Source of the DNA: Chthoniobacter sp.
GTDB taxonomy: Bacteria; Verrucomicrobiota; Verrucomicrobiia; Chthoniobacterales; Chthoniobacteraceae
DNA: 10,250 nucleotides
Assembly: GCA_025352865.1 (NCBI GenBank)
Contig: JANXSB010000232.1
Coordinates: forward strand, 1 to 10,250
Direction of reading: 5' to 3'
The notes under the pieces were generated by a model that worked only from the letters and a program-made list of their open reading frames with translations, was not told where the DNA came from and searched no databases. The position numbers and the translations under genes are program-made. Below, in pieces: positions 1 through 7,034 of this stretch. Position 1 is the stretch's first letter. Each line of letters begins with the position of its first letter.

Positions 1-1576
1 ATTTGATGCCGGGGTCTTTGCACTCGGGGCACTTGCTCGGCGCGACGGCCTGGTGCCCGCAGATGTGGCAGACGATGCGCGCTGCGGCGCGGTGAAAGGT
101 GAGGCCGACGGAGCAGTTCGGACACTCGCAGACGTAGCCGCATTTCTCGCAGAGCAGGGAGGTGGAGAAGCCGCGGCGGTTGAGGAAAAGGATGGTCTGC
201 TCCTTTTTCGCGAGGCGGTCATTGATGGCGGTGATGAGGCGCTCGCTGAGGATCGCGCCTTTCTTTTTCGACTCCATGCGCATGTCCATGATGCGGATGA
301 AGGGCATCTTTTTGTCATCCACGCGCTGGGTGAGGCGGAGCAATTCGTATTTGCCGAGTTGGGCGTTGTGGAAGCTCTCGAGTGAAGGCGTGGCGCTGCC
401 GAGCAGGCAGGCGCAGCCTTCCATCTGCGCGCGGAGGACGGCGATGTCGCGCCCGTGGTAGCGCGGGGTTTCCTCCTGCTTGTAGGTGTTCTCGTGCTCT
501 TCATCGACGACGATGAGGCCGAGGTTCGCGCACGGGGCGAAGATGGCCGAGCGCGCGCCGATGACGATGCGGGCGCGGCCGGTACGGATGCGGTGCCACT
601 CGTCGTGCCGCTCGCCTTCGCTGAGGTGGGAGTGGAGGACGGCGACTTCGTGCTGGGTGGCGGCGAAGCGGGATTTGAAGCGCTCGACGGTCTGGGGGGT
701 GAGGGAGATTTCCGGCACGAGCATGATGGCGGTCTGCCCGCGGTCGAGGACGAGGGAGATGGCCTGGAGATAGATTTCGGTTTTGCCGCTGCCGGTGACG
801 CCGTGGAGGAGGATGGGTTTCGGGGCAGGTTCTTCGGGTGGGTCTTCCTTCGTAATCGTAATCTCCCCGCCGGGATCGGGATTACGATTAAGATTAGGAT
901 TACGATTACGAGGGGAAGAGTTTTCGATAGCCGCGCACACGCGCGCGAAGACGGCGAGTTGCTCGGGGTTCATGTCGAGCTTGGCGGCGTGGAGGAAAAT
1001 TTCGTTGTGGTGCGGGTCGCGCTCGACGGTGGCGCTGGCGGTGAGGACGAGGCCCTTTTTCACGAGCGCCTGGATGACGGCGTGGTTCGCGTCGCACTTC
1101 TCCGCCAGCTCGGCGACGGCGACGGGCTGCTGCGCCTCCGCGAGAAACGCGACCGCCGCAGCTTGCAGCGGTGCTTTCTTTTTCAGCGCGTCCATTTCCT
1201 CCTCGCCGACCTCCCGCGCGAGCCGCGCGAAGAGCCGCGTCTGGTGTCCGACCTCGGCTTTGCGGATGACATTGGGCAGCACGGCTTTCATCGCCTGCTC
1301 GATGGAGCAGCAGTAATAATCCGCCATCCACGCGCCGAGCCGGAGGAGCAGGGGACTGAGGATGGGCTCGGCGCTGACGACCTCGCTGATGAGCTTCACG
1401 CCGGGCACGTCCGTCTCGTCGAGCAGCTCGATGACCGTGGCCAGCGCGGTGCGCGTCCGCACCGGCACGCGGACGCGCGAGCCGGGCTGGAGCAGCGCGG
1501 CCACGGCCTGGGGAAGCTCGTAATCAAAGGCTTTCCCGGCGGTGTCATCGATCAGCACGCGGGCGTATTTCGGCAT
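1..1576 (-). CDS. priA: Primosomal protein N' (PriA helicase), 3' end cut by window edge
   Basis: PriA is the 3'-to-5' superfamily 2 helicase that recognises stalled or collapsed replication forks and reloads the replisome. The reading frame is open without a stop from ATG at 1576 to the left edge, giving 525 residues; about 200 C-terminal residues of a usual PriA are missing. Visible in order: the N-terminal DNA-binding start (MPKYARVLIDD, with FDYELP about residues 17-22), MNPEQ ahead of the helicase core, Walker A GVTGSGKTEIYL (Lys265), the DEEH box at 358-361 followed by YKQEETPRYHGRD, GSATPSLES, and FLNRRGFS. Zinc-binding pairs lie at Cys476/479, 485/488, 503/506 and 516/519. This set is diagnostic for PriA. 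One oddity is a low-complexity Asn/Arg/Pro-rich linker, about residues 219-251, just before Walker A and largely encoded by a hexamer repeat. The gene is divergent from the lytic transglycosylase with 70 bp between them. Confidence 0.97.
   Translation of the reverse strand, partial: MPKYARVLIDDTAGKAFDYELPQAVAALLQPGSRVRVPVRTRTALATVIELLDETDVPGVKLISEVVSAEPILSPLLLRLGAWMADYYCCSIEQAMKAVLPNVIRKAEVGHQTRLFARLAREVGEEEMDALKKKAPLQAAAVAFLAEAQQPVAVAELAEKCDANHAVIQALVKKGLVLTASATVERDPHHNEIFLHAAKLDMNPEQLAVFARVCAAIENSSPRNRNPNLNRNPDPGGEITITKEDPPEEPAPKPILLHGVTGSGKTEIYLQAISLVLDRGQTAIMLVPEISLTPQTVERFKSRFAATQHEVAVLHSHLSEGERHDEWHRIRTGRARIVIGARSAIFAPCANLGLIVVDEEHENTYKQEETPRYHGRDIAVLRAQMEGCACLLGSATPSLESFHNAQLGKYELLRLTQRVDDKKMPFIRIMDMRMESKKKGAILSERLITAINDRLAKKEQTILFLNRRGFSTSLLCEKCGYVCECPNCSVGLTFHRAAARIVCHICGHQAVAPSKCPECKDPGIK
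850..911. repeat. GATTAC-type hexamer repeat with inverted arms, inside priA
   Basis: On the plus strand there is a 14-nt arm TCGTAATCGTAATC (850-863) and its exact reverse complement GATTACGATTACGA (898-911). The right side carries five head-to-tail GATTAN hexamers (880-909; N = C, A, G, C, C), and the left arm carries two in the opposite orientation. The element is AT-rich compared with the GC-rich gene around it. It is read in frame and encodes about residues 222-242 of PriA (Arg-Asn and Ile-Thr dipeptide repeats) between MNPEQ and Walker A. Inference: a mobile or slippage-derived intergenic-type repeat that settled in a tolerant linker. Confidence 0.8.
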
Positions 1577-1646
1577 GCGCGGAGGATGCGGCGGGAGCGA
1601 TTTTTGTCGAAGTTTTTCAACCCCGCGGATTGACTCCGCGCGCCCC

Positions 1647-2252
1647 ATGCTCCGCTTTTGCAAAAAGGTTTTCATCCTCCTCGTTTTCGCCGCGCTGACG
1701 GCGGCGGGGCTGGTGCTGTGGACGTCTCCCGACCCGGAATACAAGGCGCAGTCATGGTTCGCGGCGGGCCGCTTTTCCGCCTACGACGCGATGATCGCCG
1801 ACGCGGCGCGCAAGCACGGGCTCGATCCGCTGCTGGTGAAGGCGATGGTCTGGCGGGAGAGCGCGTTCGATCCGAGTAAAGTGGGGACGAGCGGCGAGCG
1901 TGGGCTGATGCAGGTGAGCGAGGCGGCGGCGCAGGACTGGGCCGCGGCGGAGAAGATCGAGACGTTTGTGCCGACCGATCTTTTCGACGCGAAGACGAAT
2001 CTCGAAGTGGGCACCTGGTATTTCAAAAAGGGGCTGGAGCGCTGGAAGCAGAAGGCCGATCCGGTGCCGTTCGCGCTCGCGGATTACAACGCCGGGCACC
2101 GCACCGTGGAGCGCTGGATCGCGGCGACGGAGCGCGGCGACGACGCGGTGGCGGAGAACCTGATGCGGGCGATCGATTTCCCGACGACGCGGAAATACAT
2201 CGAGGACATCACCGCCCGGCAGCGCTTTTACCAAGCGCAGGAAAAGGAATGA
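1647..2252 (+). CDS. Membrane-anchored lytic transglycosylase (SLT/GH23 domain)
   Basis: The protein has 201 residues. It is predicted to cleave the MurNAc-GlcNAc bond of peptidoglycan non-hydrolytically, forming 1,6-anhydro-MurNAc ends. Residues 1-25 are a basic start (MLRFCKK) followed by one hydrophobic segment (about 8-25), which is an uncleaved anchor or signal peptide, so the enzyme should act in the periplasm. The SLT fold follows: YDAMIADAARKHGLDPLLVKAMVWRESAFDP with catalytic Glu71 of the ES motif, then GLMQV (86-90), then ALADYNAGHRTVERW (143-157), the classic YNAG motif. The frame is open upstream to 1542, but ATG 1647 is preferred because it gives the signal anchor and avoids overlap with the divergent priA. 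No clear Shine-Dalgarno sequence is seen. A small perfect stem (CGCGGA/TCCGCG, 1624-1640) lies just before the start. The length is short, like the minimal SLT proteins rather than full Slt70. Confidence 0.9.
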   Translation: MLRFCKKVFILLVFAALTAAGLVLWTSPDPEYKAQSWFAAGRFSAYDAMIADAARKHGLDPLLVKAMVWRESAFDPSKVGTSGERGLMQVSEAAAQDWAAAEKIETFVPTDLFDAKTNLEVGTWYFKKGLERWKQKADPVPFALADYNAGHRTVERWIAATERGDDAVAENLMRAIDFPTTRKYIEDITARQRFYQAQEKE

Positions 2253-2272
2253 GCAAAGGCATGTTCGTCCGG

Positions 2273-2300
2273 TTGACCTTCCCTCCGCCTGTGCTGTAGT
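2273..2300 (+). promoter_or_regulatory. Candidate sigma70-type promoter of the PEP-CTERM protease
   Basis: TTGACC (2273-2278), a 16-bp spacer and TGTAGT (2295-2300) match the -35/-10 consensus at 5/6 and 4/6 positions. The -10 box ends 7 nt before ATG 2308, so a transcript would begin at or next to the start codon. This argues against the alternative GTG start at 2299, which would lie inside the -10 box. Confidence 0.45.
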
Positions 2301-2307
2301 GGCGCGT

Positions 2308-3294
2308 ATGATCAAATGTCCTCTCCCGCCCAGACTTTGCATTTTGGCCACCGCACTTCTCGCGGTGCCATTTGAGGCCGCGGCGCTCATCACCCCGGCG
2401 GGCACTGCCGCCAACACGAGCAGCGATGCGACTTTTGCCCCCAGCTCGATCTGGAACAACGTGGGCGGGGCGGGCGATTCCACCGGGGAGTATCTCGGCA
2501 ATGGGTGGATCATCACTGCGAATCATGTGAACCGCACCAACGCGACGACCATCCATTTCAGCCTCGTGCTCAGCAATACGACCTACAATTGGACCGGCAC
2601 CGGCACCCAGCTCGGCGCGCACGATATTTTCCTCGCCCACCTGGCCCCGGACGGGAACGGCAATCTGCCCGACGCCTACGGTGCGACCGGCATCGCGCTC
2701 ACCACGTTCACGCCACCGACGACCACGGCGGCGACGCTGATCGCGAATGGGCGAACCATCTCGGCCACCAATTACTATACCGTGGTCGGAAACACCTGGA
2801 CGCAGGTTCCGCCGAATACGCCGGGCGCGTACCCCGTTTATTCGTGGGGGCCGTCGCATCTCAAGACATGGGGCACCAACAAAATCTGGGGGACGACGGC
2901 GGCCAGTTCCACCATCTCCTCTTTTCCGCTCTCGGCCTTTACCGTCGCCGGCGATGACGCGCTCGCCACGGATTTCAGCGACGGGCCGTACGCGACCAAT
3001 GACGCGGCGACGGCGGATGAAACCGGGGCCGCTTTGAACGACTCGGGCGGCGGGATGTTTGTGCAGGAGGGCGGGGTCTGGAAACTGGCCGGGCTGCTGG
3101 ACACGACCGACGCCTACGTGGGACAGCCCGCCAGCACCACGACCGATGGCAATGACACGCTGGCGATCGACCTGTCGAGCTACGCCTCGCAAATCAATGC
3201 GGTGATCGCGGCACCGGAGCCCACGTCGGGCGCGCTGCTGGGGATCGCGGGGACGGTTTTCGCGGCGTCGGTGCGCCGGCGGAAAAAATCCTGA
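2308..3294 (+). CDS. Secreted trypsin-like serine protease homologue with PEP-CTERM sorting signal
   Basis: The protein has 328 residues. A signal peptide (about 1-26; MIKCPLPPR, hydrophobic core, then AAA) directs export. A chymotrypsin-fold core follows with His73 in GNGWIITANHV, Asp106 in AHDIFLAHL and Ser246 in NDSGGGMF, then EGGVWKLAGL, the usual strand after the serine loop. The C-terminus reads APEP at 302-305, a short hydrophobic stretch and RRRKK, which is a PEP-CTERM tripartite tail. In known systems an exosortase recognises and cleaves this tail for surface or matrix sorting; no exosortase is in this window. The residue before the Asp-Ser pair is Asn instead of the usual oxyanion-hole Gly, so activity is uncertain. 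GTG 2299 is an alternative start. The gene faces the related protease tail to tail with 23 bp between stops. The substrate is unknown. Confidence 0.85.
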   Translation: MIKCPLPPRLCILATALLAVPFEAAALITPAGTAANTSSDATFAPSSIWNNVGGAGDSTGEYLGNGWIITANHVNRTNATTIHFSLVLSNTTYNWTGTGTQLGAHDIFLAHLAPDGNGNLPDAYGATGIALTTFTPPTTTAATLIANGRTISATNYYTVVGNTWTQVPPNTPGAYPVYSWGPSHLKTWGTNKIWGTTAASSTISSFPLSAFTVAGDDALATDFSDGPYATNDAATADETGAALNDSGGGMFVQEGGVWKLAGLLDTTDAYVGQPASTTTDGNDTLAIDLSSYASQINAVIAAPEPTSGALLGIAGTVFAASVRRRKKS

Positions 3295-3317
3295 AAATCG
3301 GAGGGCGTCCGCGGGCG

Positions 3318-4514
3318 CTACAGCACCTTCGTCACGTTGAGGCGGAGAAACTTCTGCGTCTCGGTGGTGATGGCGACTTTCGCTTTGATCGTCGAGGTCA
3401 CGCCATTCGTGGCGACAACGACCTCGGTCACGGGCGCGGCGCTCCAGCTTCCGGGTGACAGGTCGGCGGATTGCTCGACGACATAGCTCAGGTCGGTGGC
3501 CGACATGAGCTTTGTGTAAGTCAGCGTGACGTAGCCGCTTTCCATGCCGATCTGCGGGAGTGCGGTGACGGAGGCGGCGTTCGGGTCGGTGTGAAAGGCG
3601 TATTCGAGCAGGTTGCCGAGGCCGTCATGGTCGGGGTCGGCGGCGGTGGAGGCGGTGGAGCTGCCGAGCTTGGCGTAGGCCCAGTTTTCGTAGCGCAGCA
3701 GGTAGGCGTATTTGGCGAGGCGGACGAAGTTGGCCGCGTCGGGCTGGTCGCCAGATGTGGTCAGGTCTCCGTCATAAAGCGCGGCTCCACCCACGTATTG
3801 GAGCACCGTCGTGGTGATGCCGGAGAGTTTCCACACTCCGCCGATTTGCTGGAAGAGGCCGCTGCCGGAATCGCCGGTGGTGATTTCCGAAGTATTGCTG
3901 CCGAGTGAGCGTCTGAAGCTCGTTTCCAATGCGTCGTAACTGTAGCTGTCGTAAACGGCGGAGACCGAAGTGGAGAGCGTCTTGTTCGTGCCCCAGCGCT
4001 CCGCGCGCGTCGTGTTATCGCCCCAGTTCCAGCCTTGGTTTGTGACGATCGTTCCCTTTCCCACCCCCCAGCCGATGATCGTGCAGTTGTCGCTAAGGTC
4101 GCCTGTGATCAGGCTCTTGGAAAAATTCAGCGGCAGGCTTTGCACGACGGGGAGTGGTGGAGTGCCGACGATCCTGACCAGCTTCATATCGACCACATCC
4201 GGTGCCTCGGTCACCTGGAGCGCGGGGAAGCTCGAATCGAGCGCATAGCTGACGCCGTTGATGACCACGGCACCCACGAGGTTCACATGGTTCGCGGTGA
4301 GGACATAGCCGTTGCCGAGATAGACGCCGGAGGCGTTGTTCGCACCAAACTGGACGACATTATACCAAGGCGCTCCGCTGGCGGGTACGGTTGTGTTGAG
4401 GGTGTTGTTTACGTCCGTCGGTCCCGTGCCGTAAATGATGAGAGCACGCGCCGTCGGCGCATAGAAGATCGCGGCGGCGAGGAGAAAGGCGAGGTGCTTG
4501 GGGGCGGGAGGCAT
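3318..4514 (-). CDS. Secreted trypsin-like serine protease with C-terminal Ca-binding-like motif
   Basis: The protein has 398 residues. A signal peptide (about 1-24; hydrophobic LAFLLAAAIFYA, then TARA) is followed by a chymotrypsin-type core: His76 in GNGYVLTANHV, Asp109 in DVVDMKLVRI and Ser216 in TGDSGSGLF, then IGGVWKLSGI. All three catalytic residues and the oxyanion Gly are present, so it is probably active. It is paralogous to the neighbouring plus-strand protease; shared strings include YLGNG, TANHVN, WGTNK and GGVWKL. After the core comes DPDHDGLGNLLEYAF (293-307), a DxDxDGxxN-type calcium-binding or thrombospondin-3-like motif. A beta-rich tail follows with YVVEQSADLSPGSW and FLRLNV near the end, resembling C-terminal modules common on verrucomicrobial secreted proteins (from memory). 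There is no PEP-CTERM tail. It probably acts outside the cytoplasm. The gene lies 88 bp downstream of ilvB on the same strand, but a terminator-like hairpin separates them. Confidence 0.85.
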   Translation of the reverse strand: MPPAPKHLAFLLAAAIFYAPTARALIIYGTGPTDVNNTLNTTVPASGAPWYNVVQFGANNASGVYLGNGYVLTANHVNLVGAVVINGVSYALDSSFPALQVTEAPDVVDMKLVRIVGTPPLPVVQSLPLNFSKSLITGDLSDNCTIIGWGVGKGTIVTNQGWNWGDNTTRAERWGTNKTLSTSVSAVYDSYSYDALETSFRRSLGSNTSEITTGDSGSGLFQQIGGVWKLSGITTTVLQYVGGAALYDGDLTTSGDQPDAANFVRLAKYAYLLRYENWAYAKLGSSTASTAADPDHDGLGNLLEYAFHTDPNAASVTALPQIGMESGYVTLTYTKLMSATDLSYVVEQSADLSPGSWSAAPVTEVVVATNGVTSTIKAKVAITTETQKFLRLNVTKVL

Positions 4515-4566
4515 GTCAGTGCGGCATCTTCGCCCAGCGCGGGAGTATCCTCAACTTTCGCGCGAT

Positions 4567-4595
4567 AAAAAGTAGCTTGGGCTTCAGCCCAAACT
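4567..4595 (-). terminator. Likely intrinsic terminator of ilvB, built from a TTGGGCT palindrome
   Basis: Read on the minus strand just after the ilvB stop, positions 4595-4574 form a 10-bp stem (AGTTTGGGCT with AGCCCAAGCT, one T/G wobble) with a GA loop. AC and then TTTTT (4571-4567) follow. The core TTGGGCTTCAGCCCAA (4577-4592) is also of a type scattered as a short repeat in several bacterial genomes (recalled, not checked), so it may be a repeat reused as a terminator. Confidence 0.65.
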
Positions 4596-4602
4596 CCTTT
4601 CT

Positions 4603-6444
4603 TTACAGTCCCGTCCCGGCTTGCAGCGTCTGGCGGCCCTCGTAGATCACGTCCTTGTAAGTCGCGCCGGCAGGGATCATGGGCAGCACATGCTCGGTGT
4701 AAGGCACCATCACATCGAGGATGTAAGGCTCGTCCGCATCGAGCATGCGCTGCATCGCGGCGGCGAGGTCCTTCTTGTGCATCACGCGCTCGCATTTCAC
4801 GGCGAAGCCCGCGCACATCTTCACGTAGTCGGGGTAAATGCCCGTCGGGTCTTCGAGACTGCCGGCATACACGTTCTTCGGGTTGCCGAGGAAGGTGTGC
4901 CCGCGGTTGCCTTTGTAAAAGCGATCCTCCCACTGCATTACCATGCCGAGCCACTGGTTGTTCAGGATCATCACTTTGGCATTGATGCCCTCGACGTGCG
5001 CCATCGCCATCTCCTGCACGTTCATCAGGAAAGAGCCGTCGCCATCAATATCCACCACCTGCTTGTCGGGAAACGCCACCTTCGCCCCGAGCGCCGCGGG
5101 ATAGCCAAAGCCCATCGAGCCCAAGCCCGCGCTCGTCAGCAGCGTGCGCGGTTTCGTGAAGTCGTAATACTGCGCCGCCCACATCTGGTGCTGCCCCACG
5201 CCCGTCGTGATGATCGCCTCGCCCTTCGTCAGCTCGTAGAGCAGCCGGATCGCATACTGCGGCTGGATGATGTCCGGCGTGTCATTGAAAGTGAACGGGA
5301 ACGTCTCACGCCACGCGGCGATTTTCACATACCAGTCCGGGAACGCCGCGAAGCCCGTCGTCACGCGCTTCCGCCCCGCCTGCTCCAGCATTTGATTCAG
5401 CCGCGCCAGCGCATACTTGATGTCGCTCAGGATCGGCAACTTCACGACCTTGTTCTTGTTGATTTCCGCGTTGTCGATGTCGATGTGGACGATCGTCCCG
5501 TGCTTCGCGAATTCGCTGATCTTACCCGTCACCCGGTCATCGAATCTAACTCCGATAGCTAACAGTAAGTCCGCCTCATTCACCGCATTGTTTGCGTACA
5601 CCGTGCCGTGCATGCCCAGCCATTTCAGCGAAAGCTCATGCGTCTCGGGAAAGCAGCCGATGCCCATCAGCGTCGTCGCCACCGGGATGCCCGTGCGCTC
5701 CACAAACTCCAGCAACTCCGCGCTCGCCTCGCCCGAGATGATGCCGCCGCCGCAGTAGATCATCGGGCACTTCGCCGCGCGGATCAGCCCCACCACTTCA
5801 TTGAGCGCCACATCGTCCGCCTGCGCGATCGGGTTATAGCCGCGCAGATGCACCTCCGTCGGGAAAATCGGCTGCGTCGTCGCGAGCTGGATGTTCTTCG
5901 GCACATCGATCAGCACCGGCCCCGGACGCCCTGACTGCGCGATGTAAAACGCCTCCTTCACGATCCGCGGGATGTCGTTCACATCCATCACCAGGTAGTT
6001 GTGCTTCACGATCTGCGCCGTCACCGAAAACACATCCGTCTCCTGAAACGCACCCTTCCCGATCATCGCCTGCGGCACCTGCCCCGTGATCGCCACCAGC
6101 GGCGTCGAGTCCAGATACGCATCCGCGATCCCCGTCACCAGATTCGTCGCCCCCGGCCCGCTCGTCGCCATCACCACCCCGGCCTTCCCCGTCGCCCGCG
6201 CGTAGCCCTCCGCCGCGAAAACCCCGCCCTGCTCATGCCGCGGCAGATACGTCCGCAGCACATCCTCCCGCTTCGTCAGCGCCTGGTGCATGTGCATGCT
6301 CGCCCCGCCCGGATACGCGAAAATCACATCCACCCCCTCGCGGATCAGACACTCCACCAGAATCTCCGCCCCACTCATCGTGACCCCGCGCTCAGGCGTC
6401 GCGGGCTTCGTTGTCGGTTCGGTGGTTTGGGTCGGAGTGCTCAT
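4603..6444 (-). CDS. ilvB: Acetolactate synthase, large (catalytic) subunit
   Basis: This ThDP- and FAD-dependent enzyme condenses two pyruvates, or pyruvate and 2-oxobutyrate, in the first common step of valine, leucine and isoleucine synthesis in the cytosol. The protein has 613 residues. It shows the N-terminal ThDP-binding pyrimidine domain with FAYPGG (42-47), catalytic Glu71 in RHEQGGVFAAEGYAR and SGPGATNLVTGIADAY. The FAD region follows (LAIGVRFDDRVTGK, about 295-308). The C-terminal ThDP domain has GDGSFLMN (468-475) and LNNQWLGMVMQW, with Trp505 at the site linked to herbicide sensitivity in homologues. Start ATG 6444 gives MSTPTQTTEP and a short Thr/Pro-rich leader before VTMSGAEILVECL; an upstream in-frame extension to 6531 would run into the toxin gene. 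The regulatory subunit gene ilvN is not downstream: the next gene is a protease. Rare codons (TTA, AGA, GTT) cluster at 5521-5570. Confidence 0.97.
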   Translation of the reverse strand: MSTPTQTTEPTTKPATPERGVTMSGAEILVECLIREGVDVIFAYPGGASMHMHQALTKREDVLRTYLPRHEQGGVFAAEGYARATGKAGVVMATSGPGATNLVTGIADAYLDSTPLVAITGQVPQAMIGKGAFQETDVFSVTAQIVKHNYLVMDVNDIPRIVKEAFYIAQSGRPGPVLIDVPKNIQLATTQPIFPTEVHLRGYNPIAQADDVALNEVVGLIRAAKCPMIYCGGGIISGEASAELLEFVERTGIPVATTLMGIGCFPETHELSLKWLGMHGTVYANNAVNEADLLLAIGVRFDDRVTGKISEFAKHGTIVHIDIDNAEINKNKVVKLPILSDIKYALARLNQMLEQAGRKRVTTGFAAFPDWYVKIAAWRETFPFTFNDTPDIIQPQYAIRLLYELTKGEAIITTGVGQHQMWAAQYYDFTKPRTLLTSAGLGSMGFGYPAALGAKVAFPDKQVVDIDGDGSFLMNVQEMAMAHVEGINAKVMILNNQWLGMVMQWEDRFYKGNRGHTFLGNPKNVYAGSLEDPTGIYPDYVKMCAGFAVKCERVMHKKDLAAAMQRMLDADEPYILDVMVPYTEHVLPMIPAGATYKDVIYEGRQTLQAGTGL

Positions 6445-6470
6445 GGGTTTTCTAGGTGAAAAAGGCCGCG

Positions 6471-6499
6471 AAGCTAGCAGCCGGGCGGCTTCCCGGCAA
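6471..6499 (-). promoter_or_regulatory. Candidate ilvB promoter with a dyad in the spacer
   Basis: On the minus strand, TTGCCG (6499-6494), a 17-bp spacer and TAGCTT (6476-6471) preceded by TGC give a weak -35 and an extended -10-like box 26 nt upstream of the ilvB ATG. A 6-bp inverted repeat GCCGGG/CCCGGC (6480-6485 and 6492-6497 on the plus strand) spans the spacer and part of the -35. It could be an operator or only GC-rich chance. Two weak boxes make this tentative. Confidence 0.3.
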
Positions 6500-6511
6500 G
6501 GGGCGTTTCCG

Positions 6512-6805
6512 TCAATGGCGGCTCGTGCCAAACGACGGATGCCGGCGGTGATGCCTCACCACCAAGATGCGGATCGAGTCGCCGACGACGCGAAACAGAA
6601 AGTGATACGGAAACCGCCGTAGATTGACGCGGCGAATGTCCCGCTCCCGGATCGAAAAAGATTCCGGCCTCTCTCCCGCCTCCGCCACGAATCGCCGGAA
6701 CTCAGCATAGAAGTCATCGGCGAGAGCGTGCGTGGCCACCCGCTCGTAATACTCCATGATCTTCGCGAGGTCGGAGAAGACCCTCGGGTGGAAAACCGGC
6801 CGCAT
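6512..6805 (-). CDS. ParE/RelE-family toxin of a type II toxin-antitoxin pair
   Basis: The protein has 97 residues in the RelE/ParE fold pattern: an N-terminal FHPRVFSDLAKIMEYYERVA helix, ADDFYAEFRRFVAEA, a beta core with RRVNLRRFPYHFLFRVVGDSIRILVVRHHRRHP, and a short tail. The RFPY motif and the final His/Arg-rich strand are typical of this superfamily. Members either block translation by mRNA cleavage (RelE) or poison DNA gyrase (ParE); the sequence alone does not decide which, though the RFPYHFLF pattern is common in ParE-like proteins. ATG 6805 shares one base with the antitoxin stop (TGATG); TTG 6808 would give a 4-nt overlap. Either arrangement implies translational coupling to the upstream antitoxin. 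ilvB starts 68 bp downstream on the same strand. Confidence 0.85.
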   Translation of the reverse strand: MRPVFHPRVFSDLAKIMEYYERVATHALADDFYAEFRRFVAEAGERPESFSIRERDIRRVNLRRFPYHFLFRVVGDSIRILVVRHHRRHPSFGTSRH

Positions 6806-7026
6806 CAAGCGTGGCGACGCGCGATCTGCTGATCGAGCTGTTCCAGCGAAATCCCCGTCTCTGGGCGGGCATCGAGTTCCGCGTCCCGGCGCAACGCCTC
6901 GGCGATTCCCTCGTCCTCATCGTGCAGGACAGTCGGCAGCGATTCGAGAAGATGCGCCGCCAGCACCGCCCGCTGCACCTCGGGCAGGGCAAACGCCAGT
7001 TTTTCGACTTCGGTGATGGTAGCCAT
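6805..7026 (-). CDS. Antitoxin, addiction-module component family (TIGR02574-like)
   Basis: The protein has 73 residues and is probably the labile partner that binds and neutralises the toxin encoded directly downstream. The pattern fits the short 'putative addiction module component' family: a helix with ALPEVQRAVLAAHLLESLP (about 13-31), an acidic linker (HDEDEG), AEALRRDAELDA, and a C-terminal GISLEQLDQQIARR segment equivalent to the usual 'WEEVRAELRAR' toxin-contact region. Antitoxin-first order, same strand and stop/start overlap with the toxin support the call. ATG 7026 has no clear Shine-Dalgarno sequence, and a -10-like TATCCT lies 8 nt upstream, so the message may be leaderless. TA pairs commonly repress their own promoter; no obvious operator palindrome is visible. 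Confidence 0.85.
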   Translation of the reverse strand: MATITEVEKLAFALPEVQRAVLAAHLLESLPTVLHDEDEGIAEALRRDAELDARPETGISLEQLDQQIARRHA

Positions 7027-7034
7027 AGGTTCTT

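Noticed and set aside
455..1633. A 392-residue plus-strand open frame opposite priA
   Set aside because: Its product is a low-complexity Arg/Asp/Gly/Glu-rich string with no domain, while the opposite strand encodes an intact PriA with all helicase and zinc motifs. It is a GC-rich shadow frame.
1624..1640. Short perfect stem CGCGGA/TCCGCG before the lytic transglycosylase start
   Set aside because: Only 6 bp in a very GC-rich region and no T-run; too little to call an operator or terminator.
2209..3192. A 327-residue minus-strand open frame opposite the PEP-CTERM protease
   Set aside because: Arg/Gly-rich product without motifs; the plus-strand frame has signal peptide, catalytic triad and sorting tail.
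3295..3317. Possible bidirectional terminator between the two protease stops
   Set aside because: The 23-bp gap is GC-rich with a CCGCGG core but shows no stable stem followed by a T-run on either strand.
4621..5562. A 313-residue plus-strand open frame opposite ilvB
   Set aside because: Arg/His/Leu-rich antisense product of a strongly conserved gene; no recognisable domain.
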